DNA of 64,000 nt, from assembly GCA_964629765.1 (NCBI GenBank), contig CAZVTK010000001.1, forward strand, positions 1 through 64,000. Direction: 5' to 3'. The notes under the pieces are model-generated. The model was given only the letters and a program-made list of their open reading frames with translations. It made no database searches and was not told the origin of the DNA. Of this stretch, positions 25,156-33,128 are shown piece by piece. The translations under genes were made by a program, and so were the position numbers. The DNA is from RCIO01 sp964629765. Lineage in GTDB: Bacteria > Pseudomonadota > Alphaproteobacteria > Rhizobiales > Rhizobiaceae. Position 1 is the first letter of the stretch. Every line of letters starts with the position of its first letter.

Positions 25156-26310
25156 GTGAAGCTGCCCGAACATATAGGGATGTTGCAGGATTCGCTGCGG
25201 CGCTTCGTCGACGTGCACATGCCGCGGCACAAGGCCCGGGAGTGGGACGGGAAGAACGTCTTCCCCCGCGACGTCTTCGACGAGCTCGGCCGCATGGGCG
25301 TGATGGGCCTCACCATACCCGAAGAGCATGGCGGGGCCGGCCGCGACATCCTGGCCACGCTGGTCGTCATCGAGGAGCTCTCGCGGCGCAGCATGGCGGT
25401 CGCGATACCCTACATCATGTCGGCCTGCTACGCCGGGATGAACATCGTCGACTGCGGCTCCGAGGAGCAGAAGCGCACGCTGCTTCCCGGGATCGCGGCC
25501 GGGGAGATCATGTTCGCCTATGGCTGGACGGAAGCGGACGTGGGCGCGGATCTCGCCAGCGTCAAGACGACCGTCGAGCGCGACGGAGACATGCTGGTCG
25601 TCAACGGCAACAAGCGCTTCTGCTCCGGCGCCAACATCTGCGACTACATCTACACGCTCGCCTGTTCGGACCGCGCCGGCAAGCGCTATGCGAATCTTTC
25701 CATGGTCCTGGTCCCGCCCGATGCGAAGGGCGTGACCATCACCCCGATCGACGGCATGGGCCTGAAGGGCGCGGCGACGACCGACGTGACCTTCGACAAT
25801 GTCAGGGTGCCGGCCGCAAATCTCGTCGGCGGCGAAGAGGGGTGGAACCGCGGCTGGACCATGATCGCGGGCGTCGGCCTCGACGTCGAGAAGCTGGAGG
25901 TGGCGGCGATGGCGCTGGGCATCGCGTCCGCGGCGTTCGAGGATGCGTGGGCCTACAGCACCGAGCGCCGGCAGTTCGGCAAGCCCATCGCGGCCTTGCA
26001 GTCCATCCGGCACAAGCTGGCCGACATGAAGACGCAGTTGCATGCGGCGCGCCTGCTGACCTATCACGCGGCCTCGCTGGCCGACCAGCACATCCCGTCC
26101 GGCGTCGAGACCTCGATGACGAAGCTGTTCGTGACGGAAGCCGCCAGGTCGATCGTGCTGGAAAGCCAGACGATCTTCGGCGCCTATGGCTATGTGAAGG
26201 AATTCGACATCGAGCGTTACGTGCGCGACGTTCTCGTCATGCCGATCATCGGCGGGTCTTCCGCCATCCAGCGCAACAACATCGCCAACTGGTCCGGCCT
26301 TCCGCGCTGA
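25156..26310 (+). CDS. acyl-CoA dehydrogenase family protein
   Basis: A 384-residue acyl-CoA dehydrogenase with a GTG start. IPEEHGGAGRD, GWTEADVGADLASVKT and GNKRFCSGANICDYIY are conserved blocks. GLDVEKLEVAAMALG aligns with the helix-G Glu of isovaleryl-type enzymes. The usual EGTSEIQR motif reads GGSSAIQRN, lacking the Glu. It may act with the next gene, which overlaps its function. A dehydratase or phosphate-eliminating role is possible given the kinase at 8965-10146, but this is inference. Confidence 0.87.
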   Translation: MKLPEHIGMLQDSLRRFVDVHMPRHKAREWDGKNVFPRDVFDELGRMGVMGLTIPEEHGGAGRDILATLVVIEELSRRSMAVAIPYIMSACYAGMNIVDCGSEEQKRTLLPGIAAGEIMFAYGWTEADVGADLASVKTTVERDGDMLVVNGNKRFCSGANICDYIYTLACSDRAGKRYANLSMVLVPPDAKGVTITPIDGMGLKGAATTDVTFDNVRVPAANLVGGEEGWNRGWTMIAGVGLDVEKLEVAAMALGIASAAFEDAWAYSTERRQFGKPIAALQSIRHKLADMKTQLHAARLLTYHAASLADQHIPSGVETSMTKLFVTEAARSIVLESQTIFGAYGYVKEFDIERYVRDVLVMPIIGGSSAIQRNNIANWSGLPR

Positions 26311-26325
26311 CCGCCGCATCGTCTG

Positions 26326-27495
26326 ATGGAACGCACCATGAAAGGTCTCGACCTCGGCCTCGACGAAACCACGCGCATGCTCGTGGACACCGCGGCGCGC
26401 TTCGCCCGCGAGGTGATAGAGCCCAACGTGGCCGCGCACGACCGCGAGGACCGCTTCCACGCCTATGCCTGGCCGCGGCTCGGCGAAGCGGGGCTGCTCG
26501 GGCTGATCGCCGACGAGGCGGACGGCGGCAGCGGCCTGGGCTATGTGGAGCATTGCGCGGTGCTTTCCGAGCTGGCGCGCACCAGCGCCGCGGTGGCGAT
26601 GTGCTACGGCGTGCACTCCAGCCTGATGATCGACCAGTTCCGCCGCAACGCCACCGGCGAGCAGAAGGCCCGCTACCTTCCGGGGCTGCTTTCCGGCGCG
26701 CTGGTCGGCGCCATCGCCATGACGGAGGCGGAAGCGGGCTCCGACATCGTGTCGATGCGGACCACCGCCACCCTGAAGGGCGACCACTATCTGCTCAACG
26801 GCTCCAAGCTCTGGATCACCAACGGCTCGCATGCGAACCTTGCGCTGGTCTACGCCAAGACGGACCCGGCAGCGGGCAAGCGGGGCATCACCGCCTTTCT
26901 CGTCGACGGCACGTGCGAGGGCTTCTCGGTCGGCCGCAAGCTCGACCTGTGGGGCATGCGCGCCTCAGGCTCGGCCGAGCTGGTGTTCGACAATTGCCGC
27001 GTTCCGGTCGAGAACGTGCTGGGCAAGGTCAATGGCGGCGTTCGCGTCCTGATGGGCGGGCTGGACTACGAGCGGGTCATCGCGTCGAGCCAGTGCGTGG
27101 GCATCATGCAGGCGGCCGTCGACCTCGTCGCCCCCTACCTGCACGAGCGGCGCCAGTTCGGGCAACCCATCGGCGAATTCCAGCTCATGCAGGCCAAGAT
27201 TGCCGACATGTACGCCACGCTGAGCGCGTGCCAGAGCTATGTGTTCACCGCCGCCGCCGCGGCGGATCGCGGCACCATCACCCGCAAGGACGCGGCCTCC
27301 GTCTACCTCTTCGTCGCCGAGCGCACCACGCAGGTGGCCTTGCAGGCCATGCAGGCGCTGGGCGCCAACGGCTACAGCAACGAGACCAGCGCCCAGCGCC
27401 TGGTCCGCGACGCCAAGCTCTACGAGATCGGCGGCGGCACCACGGAAATCCGCCGCATGCTGATCGGCCGGGAGATTTTCGCCGAGACGGCCTGA
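26326..27495 (+). CDS. acyl-CoA dehydrogenase, isovaleryl-CoA-dehydrogenase-like
   Basis: A 389-residue FAD enzyme. AIAMTEAEAGSDIVSM and LWITNGSHA form the FAD/substrate blocks. MGGLDYERVIASSQC carries the isovaleryl-type base, and GGGTTEIRRMLIGRE is the C-terminal signature. It lies 15 bp after the previous acyl-CoA dehydrogenase; paired genes of this type may act on successive intermediates or form a heteromeric enzyme, as in some steroid clusters. An internal ATG at 26338 is an alternative start. It converges on the molybdopterin oxidoreductase gene (12 bp). Confidence 0.9.
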   Translation: MERTMKGLDLGLDETTRMLVDTAARFAREVIEPNVAAHDREDRFHAYAWPRLGEAGLLGLIADEADGGSGLGYVEHCAVLSELARTSAAVAMCYGVHSSLMIDQFRRNATGEQKARYLPGLLSGALVGAIAMTEAEAGSDIVSMRTTATLKGDHYLLNGSKLWITNGSHANLALVYAKTDPAAGKRGITAFLVDGTCEGFSVGRKLDLWGMRASGSAELVFDNCRVPVENVLGKVNGGVRVLMGGLDYERVIASSQCVGIMQAAVDLVAPYLHERRQFGQPIGEFQLMQAKIADMYATLSACQSYVFTAAAAADRGTITRKDAASVYLFVAERTTQVALQAMQALGANGYSNETSAQRLVRDAKLYEIGGGTTEIRRMLIGREIFAETA

Positions 27496-27507
27496 GCCCG
27501 AAGGCCG

Positions 27508-29712
27508 TCAGCGGCCGCCGCCCTCCAGCCTGCGGATGTCGACGGGTATCGCCGTCATCTGCGGCATGGCATTGATCGTCTCGACATGGCGGACGGTTTC
27601 GGTCAGCTCGTTCACGCAGACGCCGGACCCTTCGGCGGCTTCGCCGCCATCGGGCAGATCGCCCCATCCGTGCGCGATCGAGACCACGCCCGGCCGCAGC
27701 TTCTCGTCCGCCTCGACCACCGCCACCACCGAGCCGTGCGCCGTCTCCAGGACGATGCGGTCGCCTTCCGCCACCCCGATCGCGGCCATGTCCTGCGGGC
27801 ACAGATAGGCGGGATTGCGGGGATTGCGCGCGCGAATGGCCTCGATGCGCACGCCGGTGGAGTTGAAGAAATCGCGCATGCGGCGCACCGCGAGCAGATG
27901 CGAGAAGCGCCGGCCGTCGCGCTCGAAATGATGCGGGCCCACATGCCGCCGGAAATATGCCGCGCACTCCTCCGCGACATCGCGCGGCATCACGTCGAAG
28001 CGGGTGAGCGGATCGCGGGCCGGCAGCACCTTCCTGCCGCCGGTGTCGAGTCCGAGGCCGTGCGGACAGCGCCGAAGCTCGTCCAGCGTCACATGCGTTC
28101 CCCGGGCCTGTAGCTCCAGAAGCTGCTCCGTCGTCGGAGGACGGTCGGCCGGCAGCTCCTGCCCGGCATAGGAAACCGCCCGGCCCAGCCGGCTCGCCAG
28201 CGCCCAGAACACATGCCAGTCGTCGGTCACGTCGGCGCCGGCGGGCGGGTCCACGATCGCCGGCGTGAACTGGGCCCACGCGCCCGGCCAGACCGAGCGT
28301 CCGTTCAGCCGGAGCGAAAGGTCGGCGCGCTCATATTGCAGCCGGGGCGGCAGCACATAATGCGCCAGCCGGGAGGTCGGCGTCGGCCACGGCTCGATCG
28401 CCACGAGCAGGTCGAGGGACCGGAGCGCCCGCAAGGCCCTGGCGCGATCGGGCAACGACGTCGCCGGGTCGCCGCCGTCGACGAACAATGCGCGGATGCG
28501 CCCCGCGCCCGGCGTCAGCATCTCGTCCGACAAGGTGCCGCTCGGCCGCTCGCCATAGATGTCGCCCACGCCGCGGATCCGGCTCGGCGGCCGCTTCTCC
28601 CAGTCCCGGTCCGGCGGCAGCACCTCGGCGCGGATCTCGCCCGGAGCATCGAGCACGTTGAGGCGCTTGACGGGGTCGCCTTCACGCAGGAATCGCCCGC
28701 AGACGACGTTGAGGCAGTCGATCAGGTGCTGCGCGAGATTCGATGCCGGCCCCATGTCGGGACCCGTCGCGCCATAGGCGCAACCGACCCGTGCATCGCG
28801 CGCGAACAGCGCTGCGGCGGCGAGGAGCTGCCCCGGCTGGAGGCCGGCGCTCCGCTCGACGTCTTCGGCGCGATAGGGTTCCACCGCCAGGCGCAACGCG
28901 GCCATGCGGTCGGCCCCGACATGCCGGTCGCAGAACGCCACGTCTTCCCAGCCATGGGCGAGGATGAGCCGCAGCATCGCGGCGGCGATCGCCGCGTCCT
29001 GCCCCGGATAGGGCTGGAGCGAAAGGTCGGCGAAGGCCGCCGTCTCCGACCGGCGCGGATCGACGACGATCAGCCTCAGCCCGCGCTCCCTGGCCGCCTT
29101 GAGCCGCTTCACCGGATCGGCGTTCAGCACGCCCGTGCCGGCATGGGACACAAGCGGATTGGCGCCGAACACGAGCAGCACCTGCATGTCCTCCAGCTCG
29201 GGGATTCCGGCCTGCCAGGAGCCGAGGCGGCCGCGCGACACCATCTTCGCGGACTGGTCGATGGTGAGCGTGGAGAAATACTGGCGCGAGCCGATGGCGC
29301 GCAGGAAGGCGCGCTGCATCGGCGCCGCCGTCGAATTGAGTATGGCGCCGTTGCCGCAGAAGACCGCGACGGCGTCGGGCCCGTCGACCTGCATCAGGTC
29401 GCGGACCCTGTAGGAGATCTCGTCCAGCGCCTGCTCCAGCGGAATCTCGACGCGGGTGCCGTCGGGCATGCGCTTGAGGGGGCGCAGCAATCGGCTCGGG
29501 CTGCGGTGCGCGGCGGCGGACTGAAGCCCCTTGAAGCAGGCATAGCCGTTGGAAAGCGCATTCTCGCGGTCGCCCGTGATCCGCCCGATGCCGCCTTCCG
29601 CATCGATGTCCAGCCGCACGCCGCATCCGCCGGTGCATATGCGGCAGAACGAGATCGCCTGGCGGACCCCTTCCCGCGCGGCAGCGGGCGGCGAATGCTC
29701 AGACGCGCTCAT
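27508..29712 (-). CDS. molybdopterin-dependent oxidoreductase (DMSO reductase family)
   Basis: A 734-residue protein. An N-terminal [4Fe-4S] site is formed by C23-x2-C26-x3-C30-x28-C59. Mo-bis-MGD domains follow (LLVFGANPLVSHAGTG, IVVDPRRSETAAFADL, FVDGGDPATSLPD), and the C-terminal molydop-binding domain begins near FNSTGVRIEAI. There is no Tat leader, so it is probably cytoplasmic. At the position of the Cys/SeCys Mo ligand of formate dehydrogenases the sequence reads QSAKMVSRGR (Val, then Ser). It overlaps the MBL gene upstream by 14 bp. It probably acts on a catabolic intermediate; the reaction is unknown. Confidence 0.87.
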   Translation of the reverse strand: MSASEHSPPAAAREGVRQAISFCRICTGGCGVRLDIDAEGGIGRITGDRENALSNGYACFKGLQSAAAHRSPSRLLRPLKRMPDGTRVEIPLEQALDEISYRVRDLMQVDGPDAVAVFCGNGAILNSTAAPMQRAFLRAIGSRQYFSTLTIDQSAKMVSRGRLGSWQAGIPELEDMQVLLVFGANPLVSHAGTGVLNADPVKRLKAARERGLRLIVVDPRRSETAAFADLSLQPYPGQDAAIAAAMLRLILAHGWEDVAFCDRHVGADRMAALRLAVEPYRAEDVERSAGLQPGQLLAAAALFARDARVGCAYGATGPDMGPASNLAQHLIDCLNVVCGRFLREGDPVKRLNVLDAPGEIRAEVLPPDRDWEKRPPSRIRGVGDIYGERPSGTLSDEMLTPGAGRIRALFVDGGDPATSLPDRARALRALRSLDLLVAIEPWPTPTSRLAHYVLPPRLQYERADLSLRLNGRSVWPGAWAQFTPAIVDPPAGADVTDDWHVFWALASRLGRAVSYAGQELPADRPPTTEQLLELQARGTHVTLDELRRCPHGLGLDTGGRKVLPARDPLTRFDVMPRDVAEECAAYFRRHVGPHHFERDGRRFSHLLAVRRMRDFFNSTGVRIEAIRARNPRNPAYLCPQDMAAIGVAEGDRIVLETAHGSVVAVVEADEKLRPGVVSIAHGWGDLPDGGEAAEGSGVCVNELTETVRHVETINAMPQMTAIPVDIRRLEGGGR

Positions 29713-30727
29713 GCAGCCATTGCCCGCCGGCGATCGCGCGCCTGATCTGCCTGCGGGCGACCAGCGCCGACAGCCGCGCCGCGGCCTCCATCAGATGGAT
29801 GCGCTGCATGCGGATTTCCGCGACCTCTCCCACCGTCCCGCGGACCACGTCCAGAACCGTAGCCGGCACGTGGCAGGCATCGCGCACCGCCGCGAGCGTC
29901 TCCTCGTAGAACGATTCCAGCTCGTCGATCCGGGCATGAAGCCCGACGAAGGGCGTTCCGTGGCCGGGCAGCACGAGCACGTCGGGGGCGCAGGCGCGGA
30001 ACTGCGGCAGCGAGCGCAGATATGCGTTGAGGGGGTCCGAATCCGGCTCGAAGGGATTGACGCCGATCGTGGGCACGATGCGCGGCAGGAGGTGGTCGCC
30101 GGCAATGAGGATGTTCCGCTCGGGACTGTGAAGGCACACATGCTCAAGGCTGTGCCCCTCGCCGATCATCACCGTCCAAGCGGATCCCCCCGCCACGATG
30201 GTTTCCCCGTCCCGCAAGGGGCGGAAGACGGGGGGCATGGCCTCGACGAAGCGATAGCTCGGGTCGCCGGTGACGAGGGCGTCGATCGTGTCCGGATCGG
30301 CGCCGCACAGGCCATAGAAGACGGCGTTGCGCCCCTCTATCGAAAGCTGGGTTTCCTGGCCGTACATCGTGGCAAGCAGCCATTCGGTGCGCGACATCAG
30401 CAGGGAGGCGCCGAAGGCGCGGGCGAACCAGCCGGCGCTTCCGCAATGGTCGGGATGGGCATGCGTGACGAGGAGCCTCACCGGAGCGCCGGCCGCGCCG
30501 AGATCGCGCGCGGCCGAACGCCAGCAGTCCAGCGCCTCCTCGACGAAGGCGCCGGTGTCGACGACCGTCCAGCCGCCGCCGTCCCGGAGCGCCCAGGCGT
30601 TCACCGCATAGGGAGGAAAGGGAAGCGGAATCCTGATCCAGTGAATGCCGGGGGCGACCTCGCGCACGATGCCCGTCTTGCGGGTGCGCTCGAAGCGAAG
30701 CTCGACCCCGGTCTGCGGCGAAACCAT
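29699..30727 (-). CDS. metallo-beta-lactamase-fold hydrolase
   Basis: A 342-residue MBL-fold protein. The metal motif is THAHPDHCG (H89-H94 with D93), and further ligands are in GEGHSLEHV, AGDHLLP and PGHGTPF. Relatives include thioester hydrolases of the glyoxalase II type and lactonases, which fits a CoA-based pathway. The ATG at 30727 is taken; an in-frame TTG at 30745 would overlap the SDR stop by 8 bp and add MSESRP. It is translationally linked to the molybdopterin oxidoreductase gene downstream. Confidence 0.82.
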   Translation of the reverse strand: MVSPQTGVELRFERTRKTGIVREVAPGIHWIRIPLPFPPYAVNAWALRDGGGWTVVDTGAFVEEALDCWRSAARDLGAAGAPVRLLVTHAHPDHCGSAGWFARAFGASLLMSRTEWLLATMYGQETQLSIEGRNAVFYGLCGADPDTIDALVTGDPSYRFVEAMPPVFRPLRDGETIVAGGSAWTVMIGEGHSLEHVCLHSPERNILIAGDHLLPRIVPTIGVNPFEPDSDPLNAYLRSLPQFRACAPDVLVLPGHGTPFVGLHARIDELESFYEETLAAVRDACHVPATVLDVVRGTVGEVAEIRMQRIHLMEAAARLSALVARRQIRRAIAGGQWLHERV

Positions 30728-30737
30728 CGGCCGGCTT

Positions 30738-31478
30738 TCAGACAAAGGCGCCGACCGATGCGCCGCCGCAGGCGTAAAGCGTCTGCCCCGTTACGAAGCT
30801 CGCCTCGCGGGAGCCGAAGAAGCGGTAGCATTCGGCGATTTCGCGCGGCTCGCCCGCCCGCCGCATGGGGGTGCGGTCCAGCATGTGGTTGCGCTGCTTC
30901 TCCGGCTGCTGGCGGTAGAGCCCGACATCCACGATGCCGGGCGCGACGCAGTTGACGGTGATGCCGTGGCGCGCCAGCTCCACCGCGGCAGAGCGCATCA
31001 TGCCTTCCACGGCGCCCTTGGCGGCGGCGTAGCTCGTGCCGCCGACGGTTCCGAGAGCGGCCACGGAGCTGGTCACGACGATCCGGCCGTAGGCCCGCTC
31101 CTTCATCGGCGGCACGACGGCACGAATGAAGTTGAGGGTGCCGGTCGCGTGGGTGCTCATGGTGAGGTCGAAATCCTGCGGCGTCACCGCCGGCAGCTTC
31201 GCATTGCGCACCACGCCGGCCAGGCAGAACAACGCGTCGATCTTGCCTTTGGAGCCGAGGATTTCGGCGATGCAGGCCTCAGCGTCGCGTGGGGAGGTGA
31301 CGTCGAGACCCATGGCGGTCACCCGATGCCGCTCCCCGGCCAGGGCGCTCGAGCCGGCTGCCGCCGCCTCCGGTAGATCGACCATGAACACATCCGCGCC
31401 GGATCGGGCCAAGAGGGCGCAGACCTCGCGCCCGATGCCGCCGCCGCCGCCCGTGACCACGCAGACGTCACCCATCAT
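30738..31478 (-). CDS. SDR family oxidoreductase
   Basis: A 246-residue classical SDR. TGGGGGIG is the cofactor motif, CLAGVVRN replaces NNAG, Ser is in TSSVAALG, and YAAAK supplies Tyr and Lys. The C-terminus FVTGQTLYACGGAS has Cys instead of the common Asp. It is the first gene of the minus-strand SDR-MBL-molybdoenzyme operon, with GGGAGAGG before the start. Operator site 3 lies 26 bp upstream. Confidence 0.88.
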   Translation of the reverse strand: MMGDVCVVTGGGGGIGREVCALLARSGADVFMVDLPEAAAAGSSALAGERHRVTAMGLDVTSPRDAEACIAEILGSKGKIDALFCLAGVVRNAKLPAVTPQDFDLTMSTHATGTLNFIRAVVPPMKERAYGRIVVTSSVAALGTVGGTSYAAAKGAVEGMMRSAAVELARHGITVNCVAPGIVDVGLYRQQPEKQRNHMLDRTPMRRAGEPREIAECYRFFGSREASFVTGQTLYACGGASVGAFV

Positions 31479-31503
31479 GATGCCTCTCCCTTCTTGGTAT
31501 GAT

Positions 31504-31519
31504 AATAACGGTCGTTTGT
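31504..31519. promoter_or_regulatory. TetR-type operator site 3 (core AACGGTCGTT)
   Basis: AATAACGGTCGTTTGT; on the minus strand it reads ACAAACGACCGTTATT, matching site 1 at 12 of 16 positions including ACAAACG and CGTT. It sits 26-41 bp upstream of the SDR start, where a repressor would block the promoter of the SDR-MBL-molybdoenzyme operon. Confidence 0.6.
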
Positions 31520-31849
31520 TTTTTCACAATCCTAAAATCGAGGGAGATACCAACCAGGACGTGACATAGGGCGGGCAGATTGGGTGGCAGCGCGAAACCG
31601 GCCAGTCCCGGCGCCGGAAACACGGCGCTGGTGGAAAGCAAGAGCCGGCCGCCAAGTCGCCTGCAAGCGCAGTGGCAACGGAGCGGACCGGCTCGCAGCG
31701 GTCAGCAGCAGCAAGGTCGGCACGCTTCGGCTTGTGCGTGGCCCCGCCCTTGTCGAGGCCGGCTTGGCAACGACGGCGCGGCGCGGCACGTAAATCTCTC
31801 GATCCCTGACCGTACGGGTTCGACCCCCGCCGTCCGCACTGGCCGGCGC
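31520..31849. other. intergenic stretch without a supported gene; tRNA 3'-end-like sequence near 31814-31838
   Basis: No ORF here has codon or motif support. Near its right end, ACGGGTTCGACCCCCGC (31814-31830) folds as a tRNA T-arm (4 of 5 stem pairs, TTCGACC loop), followed by CGTCCGC and A like an acceptor 3' strand, then CTGG instead of CCA. No matching 5' GCGGACG is found within 100 bp upstream, so it is at most a tRNA 3' remnant, of the kind left at island attachment sites. It falls at the boundary between the acyl-CoA region and the sugar region. Confidence 0.3.
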
Positions 31850-32680
31850 TCAGCCGATCCGGTAGAACCTCTCCGCATTGCCGGCGAAAATCCGCTCATC
31901 GCCGCGCAATTCCGGCGGCAGCGCAAGCGTCAGGCCGAGCAGCACGTCGGCATATTCCCCGGCGACGCGGCAGACCGGCCAGTCGCTGCCGAACATCAGC
32001 CGGTCCGGCCCGAAGCATTTCACGACATGATGCACGTAGGGTTCGAGGTCGGCGGCGGTCCAGTTGGCCGGGTCGGCCTCGGTGATCATGCCTGAAAGCT
32101 TGCAGGACACGTTGCCGAACGCCGCCACCCGCTCGATGTCGGCACGCCACGGATCGAGCGTGCCTGGTCCGATGGACGGCTTCGACACGTGGTCGATGAC
32201 GGCGCGCAGGCCCGCTGTCGCCGCAAGCGCCTCGGCGACATAGGGCAGGTGGCGCGGAAAGGTCAGGAAGTCGAAAGCCAGCCCGCTGCCGGCGACGTGG
32301 CGCAGGTTTCGCAGCACCCGCGGCCGCACGATCCAGGCGTCGTCGCCGAGATCCTGCAGCATCGGCCGCACGCCGACGAATTTCGGCTTCTTCGCATAAT
32401 GCGCAAGCCGCGCCGGAAAATCGTCGCTGTCCATGTCGAGCCAGCCGACAACGCCGGCGACGAACGGCGTTTCGGCGGCGATGTCCAGCAGGAAGTCGGT
32501 CTCGGCCTCCGTCTCGGCCGCCTGCACCACGATCGTCTTCTCGACGCCGAAACGCCTGAGCGCCGGCAGCATGTCGGCCGGCATGTAGTCGCGGTCGAGC
32601 ACCGCCGGAGCGCCACTCATCCAGTGATAGTCTCCGCGCGACGGCCGCCAGAAGTGATGGTGCGCGTCGAGGATCCGCAT
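31850..32680 (-). CDS. amidohydrolase family lactonase (L-fucono-lactonase type)
   Basis: A 276-residue Amidohydrolase_2 (COG3618) protein. DAHHHFW is the N-terminal metal motif, VIDHVSKP and FGSDWPVC hold further ligands. COG3618 members hydrolyse sugar lactones such as L-fucono-1,5-lactone. It lies 2 bp after the FucU gene (TGACCATG) in an operon with an aldose dehydrogenase and a DapA-family aldolase, which together fit lactone hydrolysis after sugar oxidation. Confidence 0.88.
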   Translation of the reverse strand: MRILDAHHHFWRPSRGDYHWMSGAPAVLDRDYMPADMLPALRRFGVEKTIVVQAAETEAETDFLLDIAAETPFVAGVVGWLDMDSDDFPARLAHYAKKPKFVGVRPMLQDLGDDAWIVRPRVLRNLRHVAGSGLAFDFLTFPRHLPYVAEALAATAGLRAVIDHVSKPSIGPGTLDPWRADIERVAAFGNVSCKLSGMITEADPANWTAADLEPYVHHVVKCFGPDRLMFGSDWPVCRVAGEYADVLLGLTLALPPELRGDERIFAGNAERFYRIG

Positions 32681-32682
32681 GG

Positions 32683-33117
32683 TCAGGCGTCCGGCCGGAT
32701 AATGCCCTTGGTCAGGATGATGTTGCCGTAGAGCCGCCGCTCGCCCGTAGCGACTACCGCGTAGGCCCTGCGGGCGCGCTCGTAGAAGGCGAAGCGCTCG
32801 ACCGGCTCGACCGATACCTTGCGGCCTTCGGCCTTGTCGCAGGAGTCCTGGAACTGCTGGAAGATGGCGCTGGCGTCCTTCGGATCGCCGGGCCGCATCG
32901 TCGCGGCGGGACTGTCGACGAACGTGTCGAGCGGCATCAGCGACAGGATCGCGTCGACGACACGCTTCGCTTCGAGGCCGGGCATGTGGATGATGCGCTG
33001 GCCGACGGAGCTGGCGGGGAAATTGGTGTCGACGACGACGATCTCGTCGCCGTGGCCCATCTCCTTGAGCACGGTCAGCAGCGGCGCGGTGATGATCGGA
33101 TCGATGTTCTTCAGCAT
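32683..33117 (-). CDS. fucU: RbsD/FucU family mutarotase
   Basis: A 144-residue protein. MGHGDEIVVVDTNFPA is the hallmark FucU/RbsD block with the catalytic His, and the C-terminus YGNIILTKGII is also conserved. FucU interconverts alpha and beta anomers of L-fucose, supplying the form used by the dehydrogenase. It lies between the aldo/keto reductase (11 bp) and the lactonase (2 bp). The call as fucose rather than ribose type rests on the neighbours. Confidence 0.88.
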   Translation of the reverse strand: MLKNIDPIITAPLLTVLKEMGHGDEIVVVDTNFPASSVGQRIIHMPGLEAKRVVDAILSLMPLDTFVDSPAATMRPGDPKDASAIFQQFQDSCDKAEGRKVSVEPVERFAFYERARRAYAVVATGERRLYGNIILTKGIIRPDA

Positions 33118-33128
33118 TGCGAAAACCT

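Noticed and set aside
24217..26832. 871-codon minus-strand open frame opposite the LuxR and acyl-CoA dehydrogenase genes
   Set aside because: The plus-strand proteins have clear family motifs and ribosome sites; the opposite frame has none and is a codon-bias shadow.
31520..31813. Possible small gene in the 330-bp gap (69-codon frame from 31584)
   Set aside because: No ribosome site, no domain, biased Arg/Ala composition; treated as non-coding.
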